Origin: Microbacterium sp. H1-D42
Lineage (GTDB): Bacteria; Actinomycetota; Actinomycetes; Actinomycetales; Microbacteriaceae
Direction: 5' to 3'
Assembly (NCBI RefSeq): GCF_022637555.1
Contig: NZ_CP093342.1
Span: 1,984,001 to 2,048,000 of the forward strand
Length of the DNA stretch: 64,000 bases
Shown one piece after another: positions 7,731 to 16,127 of this stretch. Under the pieces are notes generated by a model. That model had not been told where the DNA came from and searched no databases. It worked only from the letters and a program-made list of their open reading frames with translations. The position numbers were made by a program, and so were the translations under genes. How positions within the stretch are numbered: position 1 is the stretch's first letter; each line of letters starts with the position of its first letter.

Positions 7731-9095
7731 TCACCGGACGACGTCGAAGTCAGCGCCGAGCACTCGCAGCTTGTCGAGGAACTTCTCGTATCCACGGCTG
7801 AGGATGTCGACACCCGAGACCTGCGACTCGCCCTCGGCCGTCAGCGCGGCGATCACGTGGCTGTATCCGCCGCGCAGGTCGGGCACAACGATGTCGGCGC
7901 CGTACAGCGGCGTGGGTCCGGTGATCACGGCGGCCTGCTCGAGCTCACGACGCGGCACGCGACGCGGACCGTCCTGCAGGCCGTGCGGGTGCACCTCGAT
8001 GTCGGCGCCCATCTTCACCAGCGCCTGTGTGAATCCGAAGCGGTTCTCGTACACCGTCTCGTGCACGATCGAGCGGCCGGTTGCCTGGGTCAGCGCGACG
8101 ATCAGCGGCTGCTGCCAGTCGGTCATGAATCCGGGGTGCACATCGGTCTCGACGATGACGGGCTTGAGCTCGCCGTCGCGGCGGAAGAGGATGCCGTCCT
8201 CCTGCACGTCGAACCAGCCGCCGGCCTTGCGGAACACGTTGAGGAAGGTCAGCATCTCCTGCTGCTTGGCGCCGCCGACGAAGATCTCGCCGTCCGTGGC
8301 CAGCGCTGCTGATGCCCAGGAGGCGGCCTCGTTGCGGTCGAAGATGGCGCGGTGGTCGTAGCCGCGCAGCTGCTCGACGCCCTCGATGAGGATCACCCGG
8401 TTGGGCTCGTACGAGATGATCGCGCCCATCTTCTGCAGCACGGCGATCAGGTCCATGATCTCGGGCTCGATAGCCGCGTTGCGCAGCTCGGTCGTTCCCT
8501 CGGCACGCACCGCTGTGAGCAGCACCTGCTCGGTGGCCCCGACGCTCGGGTAAGGCAGGTGGATGTTCGCGCCCCTGAGCCCGTTCGGGGCCGATAGGCG
8601 GATGCCGTTCGGCTCCTTCTCGACGACGGCGCCGAACTTGCGCAGCGCGTCGAGGTGGAAGTCGATCGGACGATCACCGATGCGGCAGCCGCCGAGATCG
8701 GGGATGAAGGCCTGTCCGAGACGGTGCAGCAGCGGGCCGCAGAACAGAATCGGGATGCGGGATGCACCGGCGTGCGCGTCGATCTCCTCGTAGTGCGCCG
8801 ATTCGACGGCACTCGGGTCGAACACCAGGGCACCGGGCTCGTCACCCTCGGTGACGGCGACACCGTGCACCTCGAGCAGCGAGCGCACCACGGCGACATC
8901 ACTGAGATCCGGCACATCGCGCAGGGTGCTGGCCGTCTCGCCAAGCAGCGTGGCGACCATCGCCTTGGTGGCGAGGTTCTTCGCGCCCTTCACGTCGACT
9001 CGGCCGCGCAGCGGCCTGCCTCCGCGGATCGCGAGCACGGATGCGGTCTGAACCGGAGCCAGCTCTGCTGCTGCGTCGCGCGCGGATGTCGTCAT
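7731..9095 (-). CDS. murA: UDP-N-acetylglucosamine 1-carboxyvinyltransferase
   Basis: MurA transfers enolpyruvate from PEP to UDP-GlcNAc, the first committed peptidoglycan step. The product is 454 residues. The mobile loop reads GGCRIGDRP with the active-site cysteine at residue 137, so the residue that fosfomycin attacks is kept. The N-terminal substrate motif VKGAKNLATKAM (Lys-Asn) is present. A longer in-frame start at 9296 reads through the leuD end and is unlikely. The ATG at 9095 has a purine-rich GAAGAAGAGG ribosome-binding site. Confidence 0.95.
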   Translation of the reverse strand: MTTSARDAAAELAPVQTASVLAIRGGRPLRGRVDVKGAKNLATKAMVATLLGETASTLRDVPDLSDVAVVRSLLEVHGVAVTEGDEPGALVFDPSAVESAHYEEIDAHAGASRIPILFCGPLLHRLGQAFIPDLGGCRIGDRPIDFHLDALRKFGAVVEKEPNGIRLSAPNGLRGANIHLPYPSVGATEQVLLTAVRAEGTTELRNAAIEPEIMDLIAVLQKMGAIISYEPNRVILIEGVEQLRGYDHRAIFDRNEAASWASAALATDGEIFVGGAKQQEMLTFLNVFRKAGGWFDVQEDGILFRRDGELKPVIVETDVHPGFMTDWQQPLIVALTQATGRSIVHETVYENRFGFTQALVKMGADIEVHPHGLQDGPRRVPRRELEQAAVITGPTPLYGADIVVPDLRGGYSHVIAALTAEGESQVSGVDILSRGYEKFLDKLRVLGADFDVVR

Positions 9096-9165
9096 TCGGG
9101 CCTCTTCTTCGTCTCGACAGACGCGGCGGTCGCCGCGAGGTCTGTATTGATCACGGCGGATGCCG

Positions 9166-9184
9166 CGGGGGCTTGTGACCCCCG
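9166..9184 (-). terminator. Weak GC hairpin between leuD and murA
   Basis: CGGGGG and CCCCCG form a perfect 6-base stem with a 7-base loop just downstream of the leuD stop. It has no T-tract on the transcribed strand, so it could be a weak terminator or simply an mRNA end structure. Confidence 0.3.
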
Positions 9185-9201
9185 GCCCACCTGCTTCTCG
9201 T

Positions 9202-9822
9202 CTAGCGGACGGGGAGCGTACGTGGCCGCCACGACTCGCGGCGGGCCTCGAACTGCGCGATCTTGTCTTCGTTGCGCAGCGTGAGCCCGATGTCATCGAG
9301 CCCTTCGAGGAGCCGCCATCTAGTGTAATCGTCGATCCCGATGGCGGTCTGGAAGAGCGGCTCCGAATCAGGAGTGGCGCCGGGAACGGTCACAGTGCGC
9401 GCCTCGAGGTCCACAGTGATCGCGCGCCCTGGCTGTTCATCGATCAGCGCCCAGATGCGCTCGATGTCGGCCTCGTCGACGGTCGCGGCGAGCAGTCCCT
9501 GCTTACCGGAGTTGCCGCGGAAGATGTCGGCGAATCGCGGGCTGAGAACGACCTTGAAGCCGTAGTCGCGCAGTGCCCACACGGCGTGCTCACGGCTGGA
9601 TCCGGTGCCGAAGTCGGGGCCGGCGACCAGCACGGATGCCCGCTGGAACGGCTGCTGATTCAGCACGAACTCGGGGTCCTGACGCCACGCGTGGAACAAC
9701 GCGTCTTCGAAGCCGGTCTTGGTGACGCGCTTGAGGAAGACGGCCGGGATGATCTGGTCGGTGTCGACGTTGGAGCGCTTGAGGGGCGCTGCGACTCCGG
9801 TGTGCGTGGTGAACTTCTCCAT
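9202..9822 (-). CDS. leuD: 3-isopropylmalate dehydratase small subunit
   Basis: LeuD is the small subunit of isopropylmalate isomerase, which converts 2-isopropylmalate to 3-isopropylmalate in leucine biosynthesis. The product is 206 residues. The segments [11 protein letters not shown] and [13 protein letters not shown] are characteristic of the swivel domain that completes the active site with LeuC. Its ATG shares one base with the leuC stop (TGATG), so the two subunits should be translationally coupled and made in equal amounts. Confidence 0.96.
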   Translation of the reverse strand: MEKFTTHTGVAAPLKRSNVDTDQIIPAVFLKRVTKTGFEDALFHAWRQDPEFVLNQQPFQRASVLVAGPDFGTGSSREHAVWALRDYGFKVVLSPRFADIFRGNSGKQGLLAATVDEADIERIWALIDEQPGRAITVDLEARTVTVPGATPDSEPLFQTAIGIDDYTRWRLLEGLDDIGLTLRNEDKIAQFEARRESWRPRTLPVR

Positions 9823-11249
9823 CAGTTGCTCCCCTCCAGGTCGGCCGGACTAGACAGTGTGCCTCGTACTGCGGTCGCGGCAGCGACCAGCGGCGAGACG
9901 AGGTGGGTGCGGCCGCCCTTGCCCTGTCGTCCTTCGAAGTTGCGGTTGGACGTCGACGCGCAGCGCTCTCCCGGTGCCAACTGGTCGGGGTTCATCCCCA
10001 GGCACATCGAGCATCCGGCGAAGCGCCATTCGGCGCCGAACGCCTCGACGATCTTGTCGATGCCCTCAGCCTCGGCCTCGAGACGCACGCGTGCGGAGCC
10101 GGGGACCACCATGACTCGAACGCCGTCGGCCTTCTTCTTGCCCTGGATGACCGAGGCGAACGCCCTGAGGTCCTCGATGCGGCTGTTGGTGCATGAGCCC
10201 ATGAACACGGCGTCGACCTTGACCTCCTTCAGCGGAGTGCCGGGGGTCAGGTCCATGTAGTCGAGCGCCCGCTCTGCGGCGGCGCGCTCGTTGGCATCCG
10301 TGATCTCGGCAGGATCCGGCACGGATGCTGACAGCGAGCTGCCCTGGCCGGGGTTGGTACCCCAGGTGACGAACGGCTCGAGCTGCGCCGCGTCGATGAA
10401 CACCTCGGCGTCGAAGACCGCACCCTCATCGGTGGGCAGCGTGCGCCAGTAGGCGACCGCGTCGTCCCAGTCCTGCCCCTGTGGGGCGTGCGGCTTGTCC
10501 TTCACGTAGGCGAAGGTCGTCTCGTCGGGGGCGACCATGCCGGCGCGGGCACCGGCCTCGATCGACATGTTGCAGATCGTCATGCGCCCCTCCATCGAGA
10601 GGGCTCGGATGGCGCTGCCGCGGAACTCGAGCACGTAGCCCTGTCCCCCGCCGGTGCCGATCTTCGCGATGACGGCGAGGATGATGTCCTTCGCCGTGAC
10701 GCCGGGGCGCAGTTCTCCCTCGACCGTGATCGCCATCGTCTTGAACGGCTTCAGCGGCAGCGTCTGGGTGGCCATGACGTGCTCGACCTCGCTGGTGCCG
10801 ATGCCGAACGCCATGGCGCCGAACGCGCCGTGCGTCGAGGTGTGCGAGTCACCGCAGACGACGGTGATGCCAGGCATCGTCAGCCCGAGCTGCGGGCCGA
10901 CGACATGGACGATGCCCTGTTCGGCGTCGCCGAGCGAGTGCAGCCGCACGCCGAACTCCTCGGCGTTGCGGCGCAGTGTCTCGATCTGGGTCCGGCTGGT
11001 CAGATCGGCGATCGGCTTGTCGATGTTCAGCGTCGGGGTGTTGTGATCCTCGGTGGCGATCGTCAGGTCGAGTCGTCGCAGCGGACGCCCCTCGGCCCGA
11101 AGACCGTCGAACGCCTGGGGGCTCGTGACCTCGTGCACCAGGTGCAGATCGATGTAGATCAGATCGGGCTCACCGTCGGCACCCTTGACGACGAGATGAT
11201 CGTCCCAGACCTTCTCGGCGAGTGTGCGCGGCTGTGTGCTGCTGGTCAT
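9822..11249 (-). CDS. leuC: 3-isopropylmalate dehydratase large subunit
   Basis: LeuC is the [4Fe-4S] large subunit of isopropylmalate isomerase. The product is 475 residues. Cluster ligands are visible as one Cys in FMGSCTNSR and the pair in [25 protein letters not shown] is the aconitase-family active-site signature. The ATG at 11249 is preceded by an AAGGA ribosome-binding site about 10 bases upstream. Expression is probably controlled by the leader peptide and attenuator in the 110 bases ahead of it. Confidence 0.96.
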   Translation of the reverse strand: MTSSTQPRTLAEKVWDDHLVVKGADGEPDLIYIDLHLVHEVTSPQAFDGLRAEGRPLRRLDLTIATEDHNTPTLNIDKPIADLTSRTQIETLRRNAEEFGVRLHSLGDAEQGIVHVVGPQLGLTMPGITVVCGDSHTSTHGAFGAMAFGIGTSEVEHVMATQTLPLKPFKTMAITVEGELRPGVTAKDIILAVIAKIGTGGGQGYVLEFRGSAIRALSMEGRMTICNMSIEAGARAGMVAPDETTFAYVKDKPHAPQGQDWDDAVAYWRTLPTDEGAVFDAEVFIDAAQLEPFVTWGTNPGQGSSLSASVPDPAEITDANERAAAERALDYMDLTPGTPLKEVKVDAVFMGSCTNSRIEDLRAFASVIQGKKKADGVRVMVVPGSARVRLEAEAEGIDKIVEAFGAEWRFAGCSMCLGMNPDQLAPGERCASTSNRNFEGRQGKGGRTHLVSPLVAAATAVRGTLSSPADLEGSN

Positions 11250-11359
11250 GCGGTGTGTTCCTTCTGGCTCGATGAGTCGGCCCGCGTTGGACGCCGCGAC
11301 GAGGAAGGCCTGTGTCAGATCCCGTCGCGGCTGCTAAGAAGAAGAACCACCCGCCGCAT
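11250..11359 (-). promoter_or_regulatory. Leucine attenuator region of leuCD mRNA
   Basis: The mRNA leader encodes a leucine-rich peptide and can fold so that GCCGCGACG (11323-11331, over the Ser-Arg-Asp codons just past the Leu run) pairs perfectly with CGTCGCGGC (11293-11301). The 9-base stem extends by a G-U and a G-C pair. A ribosome stalled on the leucine codons would cover the upstream arm and free the downstream arm. No T-run follows, so the effector may be Rho or start-site masking instead of an intrinsic terminator. The structure is seen in the sequence and the regulation is inferred. Confidence 0.65.
11315..11359 (-). CDS. leuL: Leucine leader peptide [14 protein letters not shown]
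   Basis: This is a 14-codon ORF upstream of leuCD. Its codons are ATG CGG CGG GTG GTT CTT CTT CTT AGC AGC CGC GAC GGG ATC TGA. Three consecutive leucines use CTT, a codon that is rare in this GC-rich genome, where CTG and CTC dominate. This is what an attenuation leader sensing leucyl-tRNA supply needs. The ATG is exactly 7 bases after a TAAACT -10 box, so the leader is expected to be translated from a leaderless mRNA. The leuL symbol is given by analogy of position and composition. Confidence 0.82.
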   Translation of the reverse strand: MRRVVLLLSSRDGI

Positions 11360-11394
11360 GCCGGTCAGTTTACACGGCAGTGACGGGTGGTTCT
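11343..11394 (-). promoter_or_regulatory. leuCD promoter flanked by an 11-bp inverted repeat
   Basis: The -10 box TAAACT is at 11367-11372. The arms AGAACCACCCG (11343-11353) and CGGGTGGTTCT (11384-11394) are perfect inverted repeats separated by 30 bases and centred on the -10 box. One arm lies upstream of the transcription start, so the pair cannot be an RNA hairpin and is better read as a DNA operator, for example for a dimeric repressor of leucine genes. The regulator is not in this window. Confidence 0.6.
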
Positions 11395-11441
11395 CGCGGG
11401 GCGTGCGCTTTGTGACGCTCCGGATCAGTCGCTTCTAGGAC

Positions 11442-12431
11442 TCAGCTGTTCAGCGCTGAGCGCTTCTCGCGGCTCGAGGCGATCAGGCTCGCGACGGTGG
11501 CGACGACCATCGATGTGACGATGACTCCGAGCGAGACCCAGTTGTTGATGTCAGGCGCCCAGGCGATCGGCTCACCGCCGTTGATGAACGGCAGCTCGTT
11601 CTCGTGCATCGCGTGCAGGATCAGCTTGATGCCGATGAAGCCGAGGATGAACGCCACGCCGTAGTGCAGGTAGCGCAGCTTGTCGAGAAGGTCGCCGAGC
11701 AGGAAGTACAGCTGACGAAGACCCATCAGTGCGAACAGGTTGGCCGTGAACACGATGAACGGGTCGGTGGTCACGCCGAAGATCGCGGGGATCGAGTCGA
11801 CGGCGAACATCAGGTCGGTGATGCCGAGCGACACGAAGACGATCAGCATCGGCGTCCAGATCTTCTTGCCGTTCACGACCGTGCGCACCTTGGGGCCGTC
11901 GTACTCGTCGCTGATCGGGATGACCCGGCGCACCATGCGGACGATGAAGCCCTCAGTCTGCTGGTCATCCTCGTGCTTCTCGGGCATGGCCTGTCGCACA
12001 GCGGTGAAGACCAGGAACGCGCCGAACAGGTAGAAGATCGGGCTGAGGTGCTCGACGGCGGCGCCGACGATGATGATGAAGATCGCGCGCAGCACGAGTG
12101 CGATGATGATGCCCACCATCAGCGCTTCCTGCTGATAGCGCCGTGGCACCGAGAACTGGGTCATGATCAGCACGAACACGAACAGGTTGTCGATGGAGAG
12201 GCTGTACTCCATGGCCCACCCGGTGAGGAAGTCCAGTGAGGTCTTCGCGTCGCCGATGAAGAACAGCACGGCGGCGAAGATCAGAGCCAGGGTCACGTAG
12301 AACGCGACCCAGAGGCTGGATTCCTTCGTCGACGGGATGTGCGGGCGCTTCAGGATCAGAAGAAGGTCGCCGATGAGGATGAGGGTCAGGACCACCAGGG
12401 AGGTGACCTCGAACCAGACGGGGATAGTCAA
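11442..12431 (-). CDS. TerC/Alx-family integral membrane protein (likely Mn2+ exporter)
   Basis: The protein has 329 residues and about nine hydrophobic segments, typical of the TerC family. The conserved acidic motifs in membrane segments are EYSLSIDNLFVF and DLMFAVDSIPA, whose Asp/Asn residues are thought to bind metal. Related Alx/MntP-linked proteins export manganese, and some TerC proteins support metallation of secreted enzymes. The start is a TTG at 12431 with an AAAGG ribosome-binding site. The upstream riboswitch fits manganese control. Tellurite resistance is the historical name and is not implied. Confidence 0.88.
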   Translation of the reverse strand: MTIPVWFEVTSLVVLTLILIGDLLLILKRPHIPSTKESSLWVAFYVTLALIFAAVLFFIGDAKTSLDFLTGWAMEYSLSIDNLFVFVLIMTQFSVPRRYQQEALMVGIIIALVLRAIFIIIVGAAVEHLSPIFYLFGAFLVFTAVRQAMPEKHEDDQQTEGFIVRMVRRVIPISDEYDGPKVRTVVNGKKIWTPMLIVFVSLGITDLMFAVDSIPAIFGVTTDPFIVFTANLFALMGLRQLYFLLGDLLDKLRYLHYGVAFILGFIGIKLILHAMHENELPFINGGEPIAWAPDINNWVSLGVIVTSMVVATVASLIASSREKRSALNS

Positions 12432-12563
12432 GGACTAAGGGCCTTTCGAAAGGGTTGGCGTGAACCGAAAGTCTCTCCCCGCACGTGGTGCGCCGCGCGG
12501 CCGGAGCAGCGATGACGATGCTCGTGATGACGATCCGCGCGAAAGTGGGATACTCCCTTTCGC
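12432..12563 (-). promoter_or_regulatory. yybP-ykoY-type manganese riboswitch plus expression platform
   Basis: The aptamer spans about 12465-12562. Outer stem P1 pairs CGAAAG (12557-12562) with CTTTCG (12466-12471). The transcribed strand contains GGGAGTATCCC and GTCATCACGAG, which resemble the conserved internal loops of yybP-ykoY RNAs, the manganese sensors found ahead of TerC and MntP genes. A second copy of the P1 3' strand, CCCTTTCG (12447-12454), can pair with the same 5' strand and lies in the palindrome CCTTTCGAAAGG, which contains the ribosome-binding site. A -10 box TACGAT lies just upstream. The assignment is by eye and was not covariance-scored. Confidence 0.72.
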
Positions 12564-12651
12564 TCGAACGATCGTACCGGAATCTGAGACGATGGGTGAT
12601 TCTTCGACACTGTGCAGGTGAGAGACAGTGTTGTGACACAGGGCGATCGGA

Positions 12652-13212
12652 ATGGGAATGCCGAGCAGCGAGGATCGTGATTGGGCCGCACGGGCCGCAT
12701 CCGGTGATCAGGATGCCTTCCGCGCGATCTATCGCGCACACGTCAAGCCGGTGTACTGGATCGCACACGGCATCCTGGGCTCGCCCGCGGATGCCGAGGA
12801 TGTGACCCAGGAGACCTTCACGGTCGCCTGGCGCAAGCTGCCGGGGCTTGAGTTGGTGAACGATTCGCTGCTGCCGTGGCTGGCGACGATCTGCCGTTTT
12901 CAGTCGGCGAACCGGCTGAGGCTGCTGCGCCGCGACCGCGCCAATACCGCGGATGCCCTCGATGAGGCGCTCCCCGACACGGTGAGCGTCGAGGACCAGG
13001 TGATCTCGGCGGCGCTCGCAGACCGGATAGCAGAAGAGGTGGGTCTGCTCGACGAGCTCGATCAGCAGATCTTCCGCCTGTGTGCAGTGAACGGTTACGC
13101 GTATCAGGCCGCGGCCGAAGAACTCGGCGTGAGCCACGCCGTCGTCCGCAACAGACTCTCTCGAACACGCACGCGCCTGCGGGGTGCGGTGAAGGAAGTG
13201 AGAGACGCATGA
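12652..13212 (+). CDS. ECF-type RNA polymerase sigma factor
   Basis: This is a 186-residue sigma-70 family protein with only regions 2 and 4. Region 2 includes DAFRAIYRAHVKPVYWIAHG and the -10 contact segment DAEDVTQETFTVAW. Region 4 at the C-terminus holds a helix-turn-helix (AAAEELGVSHAVVRNRLSRT). An alternative ATG at 12658 is two codons downstream. Its stop overlaps the start of the DUF4349 gene (ATGA), a layout usual for a sigma factor and its membrane partner. An inverted repeat (ACACTGT, 11 bases, ACAGTGT) at 12607-12631 lies upstream. Confidence 0.88.
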   Translation: MGMPSSEDRDWAARAASGDQDAFRAIYRAHVKPVYWIAHGILGSPADAEDVTQETFTVAWRKLPGLELVNDSLLPWLATICRFQSANRLRLLRRDRANTADALDEALPDTVSVEDQVISAALADRIAEEVGLLDELDQQIFRLCAVNGYAYQAAAEELGVSHAVVRNRLSRTRTRLRGAVKEVRDA

Positions 13213-14312
13213 GCGAGAACCAGATGGAGCTGCCGCCGCTGAGCGAGCAGAGCATCGCCCGCATCGAGCGCGCGGTCTTCGCGGAGATCGACGACGAACG
13301 GCCGATGCCTGCGGCGACCTCAAGCACCGCGGTCCGCGCGCGTCGCCGACGACGGCGCTGGGTGACTGGGCTGGGAATCGCCGCGGCTTTCGTCGGCGGC
13401 ATCCTCATCGCGCCACCGCTGCTGAACGCGGTCGCGCCGTCAGGGGTGGGCGCGGTGTCCTACGACTCCGCCGTGCGCGAAGTAGCTCCGCTCAGCCCGG
13501 AAGGCGCCGACATGGCTGTCGACGGAGCCGCCGGCGGTGACGCCGAGGCATCGAGCGCCGACGCCTCCACAGGGGCCGGCGCGGCTGCTGAGGATCAGGG
13601 GCGAGAGATCATCTCCACAGCAGACATGACGCTGCAGGTGCAGGACGTGGCGCGGTCGGTGGATGCCCTCGGCGCTCTCGCCGCGGATAACGGCGGCTAT
13701 GTGGAGGCGACTGACGTCGGCCTCTCGCCGGATGCCGCGATGGAGACGGTACCAGGAGCGCCACGGCAGTCCGGCAGCGGCTGGATCAGCATCCGCGTTC
13801 CTGCGGCGGACCTGACCGCGGTGATGTCGGCGGTGGGTGACGAGGGCGAAGTGCTGCGCTCGTCGGTGTCGCGGCAGGATGTCACCTCGACCGTCGTGGA
13901 TCTGCAGGCGCGTGTCGATTCTGGGACCACTTCCGTGAAGCGACTGACCGAGTTGATGGGCAAGTCGGCTTCGGTGGCTGATCTGATCGCCGCGGAGTCC
14001 GCCCTGACGCAGCGGCAGGCGCAACTGGAGAGCGACCAGCAGCAGCTGAAGGGAATCGGCGAGCAGGTGGCCATGGCGACGATCTCGATTCAGCTGACCG
14101 AGCAGACGACGACGACGACCGCTGATCCGGCCGGCTTCACAGACGGACTGCTCGCCGGATGGAACGGTCTGATCGTGTCGCTGAACGCGGTGGTGGTCGC
14201 CGTCGGCTTCCTGCTCCCGTGGCTGGTGATCGCCGGCGTCGTCGTGCTGGTGATCTGGTTGGTCCGGCGACGCAGGACTCCCGCGGCAGGGGCGCCGGAG
14301 GCATCCGAGTAG
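13209..14312 (+). CDS. DUF4349 membrane protein, possible anti-sigma partner
   Basis: The 367-residue product has a short cytosolic N-terminus, an Arg-rich stretch and a transmembrane helix at about residues 51-72. A low-complexity Ala/Ser/Asp linker, a DUF4349-like extracellular domain with a coiled-coil segment (about 140-330) and a second transmembrane helix before a basic C-terminal tail follow. It is translationally coupled to the ECF sigma gene. I infer that the N-terminal segment may hold the sigma factor at the membrane, but it lacks a recognisable zinc anti-sigma HxxxCxxC motif. It could instead be a target of the sigma factor. Confidence 0.75.
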   Translation: MSENQMELPPLSEQSIARIERAVFAEIDDERPMPAATSSTAVRARRRRRRWVTGLGIAAAFVGGILIAPPLLNAVAPSGVGAVSYDSAVREVAPLSPEGADMAVDGAAGGDAEASSADASTGAGAAAEDQGREIISTADMTLQVQDVARSVDALGALAADNGGYVEATDVGLSPDAAMETVPGAPRQSGSGWISIRVPAADLTAVMSAVGDEGEVLRSSVSRQDVTSTVVDLQARVDSGTTSVKRLTELMGKSASVADLIAAESALTQRQAQLESDQQQLKGIGEQVAMATISIQLTEQTTTTTADPAGFTDGLLAGWNGLIVSLNAVVVAVGFLLPWLVIAGVVVLVIWLVRRRRTPAAGAPEASE

Positions 14313-14332
14313 CGATACTCTCCCTCCCGATA

Positions 14333-14344
14333 TATGCTCGACGC
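14333..14344 (+). promoter_or_regulatory. Leaderless -10 box of the PadR gene
   Basis: TATGCT at 14333-14338 ends 6 bases before the ATG at 14345. There is no ribosome-binding site between them, consistent with a leaderless transcript. Confidence 0.55.
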
Positions 14345-14695
14345 ATGAGCACTTCGATCAGCGAACCCTCGTTCTGGATTCTCAGTGCACTCGCCGGCGG
14401 GCGCAGGCATGGCTACGGCATCATGCAGGACGCCGCCCAGCTCAGCGGCGGGCGGGCCACGCTGAAAGTGCCGACGCTGTACGCGACCCTCGAGCGATTG
14501 GAAAAGGGCGGACTGGTCCGCGCGGACGGCGAGGAGGTCGTGGATGGCAGGGCTCGACGCTACTACGCGCTGACCGAAGCGGGAACGATCGCGCTGCGCG
14601 AGGAGGCCGAAGCCCTGCAGGCCAGGGCGCGCATCGCAACGGAGCGTCTGGCCGGCAATCCGCGCGCAGCATGGGCATCGGCGGCCTTCGCATGA
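14345..14695 (+). CDS. PadR-family transcriptional regulator
   Basis: The 116-residue protein has the PadR winged-helix layout: HGYGIMQDA in the first helix, the recognition region VPTLYATLERLEKGGLV, and the wing ending RARRYYALTEAG. PadR repressors usually control the adjacent membrane protein or transporter and themselves. Its stop overlaps the start of the downstream membrane protein gene by four bases (ATGA), so the two form an operon. The effector is unknown. Confidence 0.88.
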   Translation: MSTSISEPSFWILSALAGGRRHGYGIMQDAAQLSGGRATLKVPTLYATLERLEKGGLVRADGEEVVDGRARRYYALTEAGTIALREEAEALQARARIATERLAGNPRAAWASAAFA

Positions 14696-16068
14696 TGGAT
14701 CTGGAGACCCGCTATCGACGGCTGCTGCGGTGGTACCCCCGCGCGTGGCGCGCAGCGCACGGTGAGGTGCTACTGGGCATGGCACTGGATGCCGCCGAAG
14801 CCGAGGGGCGCTCACGTCCCACCCGGGCCGAAATCCGCAGCATCATCCTGCACGGCACAGGAGAGCGCTTCACCCTGCGCACCGCGCTTTTCGCCGCTTT
14901 CGGCGCGCTGCTGTGCTCTGCCATAGCCGTGCTGCTCACTCTGACCGGCGTGCCTGCGATCACGCAGTTCGGAGGCGGGTGGATCCCCCTGGCACTGAGC
15001 CTGCCAGTCGCTGGCATCCTCGCGAGCGCGGCGCTCATCGTCGTGCTGCGTCACATCGGCGCGCTGCGCCCTGACCGGGCACTGCCGGCTCTGAGCCTCG
15101 CAGCGGCGTCATGGGTGTTCGCGTTCCTCACGGCCTGGTCGTGGTCGGTGGGCTTCGACGAGGCGGATGCCGGATCGGCCCGCACGGCGTTCGCACAGTC
15201 GTTCGTACCGCTCTTCCTTACCGCGTGGGCGGTCGGGGGTGCGGCGATCGCGCTCGTCATCTGCGACGCGACGCGGGCGCTGCCACGCGCAGCCCGCATG
15301 GCGACGGCCGTCGTGGCTGCCGTGGTGTGCCCTCCGATCATCGGCGTCACGGCCGTCTCGCCATTCGCGGGACTGTTCGCAGCGCTCTGCCTCATCGTGA
15401 CCGGTGTTCTGCTGTCTGCTCGCGCGAACGCGCCACGTTCGCCAGCGGACTCACGTGGTTCTGCAGATGCGGACGAATACACAGCGCAAGGCAACTCGGT
15501 GCACACAATCAGCGCGCCCCGGCGGCGCATCGCCGGCCTCATCGCCTCGTTCAGCACGGTGATCGGCATCGGGTGCGCAGTGTTCGCCCTGGTCGGCGCC
15601 AGCCTCGTCCCGGGAATCGACGCCACCCGCGCCATGCAGATCGGGCTCGGCGCTGGGACGCTCGCAGGTCTTCCCACGATGCTCGCGATCGGATGGATGC
15701 TTATGGAGCGACGACCTGCCAGCGCGGCTCCGCTGGCAGTCGGAACGCTGCTCATCGGCGGCGGCGCAGCCATTCAAGCGATTACCACTCTGTCGGGCAG
15801 TGCCGGCTCTGGCGATCTCCCCTGGGCTGCTGTGCTTCCAGCTGCCGCAGGTGCTGGAATCATGACCTGGGGTCTGCTGCGACTTCGCCATCCGTTGCGG
15901 ATACTGCTTGCGGCGTCCGTCGCGATCGCCGCGCTGATGCCGCTCTGGCTGTTGCTCGTCGCCGCTGGCCTGGTGATGCCGATCGTGGGTGCCGTGATGA
16001 CGTTCTGGGGGCTTCGACTGCGCACCGAGAGACATTCGACCGTTCAGAGGATGCAGCCAGTTCGTTGA
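14692..16068 (+). CDS. Multi-pass membrane protein of unknown function
   Basis: This is a 458-residue protein that I do not recognise beyond its N-terminus. It opens with RYRRLLRWYPRAWRAAHGEVLLG, a cytosolic segment often seen at the start of PadR-linked actinobacterial membrane proteins. About ten hydrophobic segments follow, arranged in two groups with a hydrophilic loop near residues 250-280. It is translationally coupled to the PadR regulator, which probably controls it. A transport or stress role is possible, but no motif supports one. Confidence 0.7.
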   Translation: MMDLETRYRRLLRWYPRAWRAAHGEVLLGMALDAAEAEGRSRPTRAEIRSIILHGTGERFTLRTALFAAFGALLCSAIAVLLTLTGVPAITQFGGGWIPLALSLPVAGILASAALIVVLRHIGALRPDRALPALSLAAASWVFAFLTAWSWSVGFDEADAGSARTAFAQSFVPLFLTAWAVGGAAIALVICDATRALPRAARMATAVVAAVVCPPIIGVTAVSPFAGLFAALCLIVTGVLLSARANAPRSPADSRGSADADEYTAQGNSVHTISAPRRRIAGLIASFSTVIGIGCAVFALVGASLVPGIDATRAMQIGLGAGTLAGLPTMLAIGWMLMERRPASAAPLAVGTLLIGGGAAIQAITTLSGSAGSGDLPWAAVLPAAAGAGIMTWGLLRLRHPLRILLAASVAIAALMPLWLLLVAAGLVMPIVGAVMTFWGLRLRTERHSTVQRMQPVR

Positions 16069-16081
16069 TTTTCCGGGGTAT

Positions 16082-16127
16082 ACAAGAACTCTTGTGAGAA
16101 TCGGCAAGTGCGCTTAGCGTTGCCGAC
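16082..16127 (+). promoter_or_regulatory. Promoter and palindromic operator of the ArsR-like gene
   Basis: A full promoter is visible: -35 TTGTGA (16092-16097), 17-base spacer, -10 TAGCGT (16115-16120), then 7 bases to the GTG start at 16128. The perfect inverted repeat ACAAGAACTCTTGT (16082-16095) overlaps the -35 box, where a bound repressor would block RNA polymerase. It is probably the operator of the regulator encoded directly downstream. Confidence 0.7.

Noticed and set aside
9096..9296. An N-terminally extended MurA starting at 9296
   Set aside because: The extra 67 residues read through the end of leuD and do not belong to the family.
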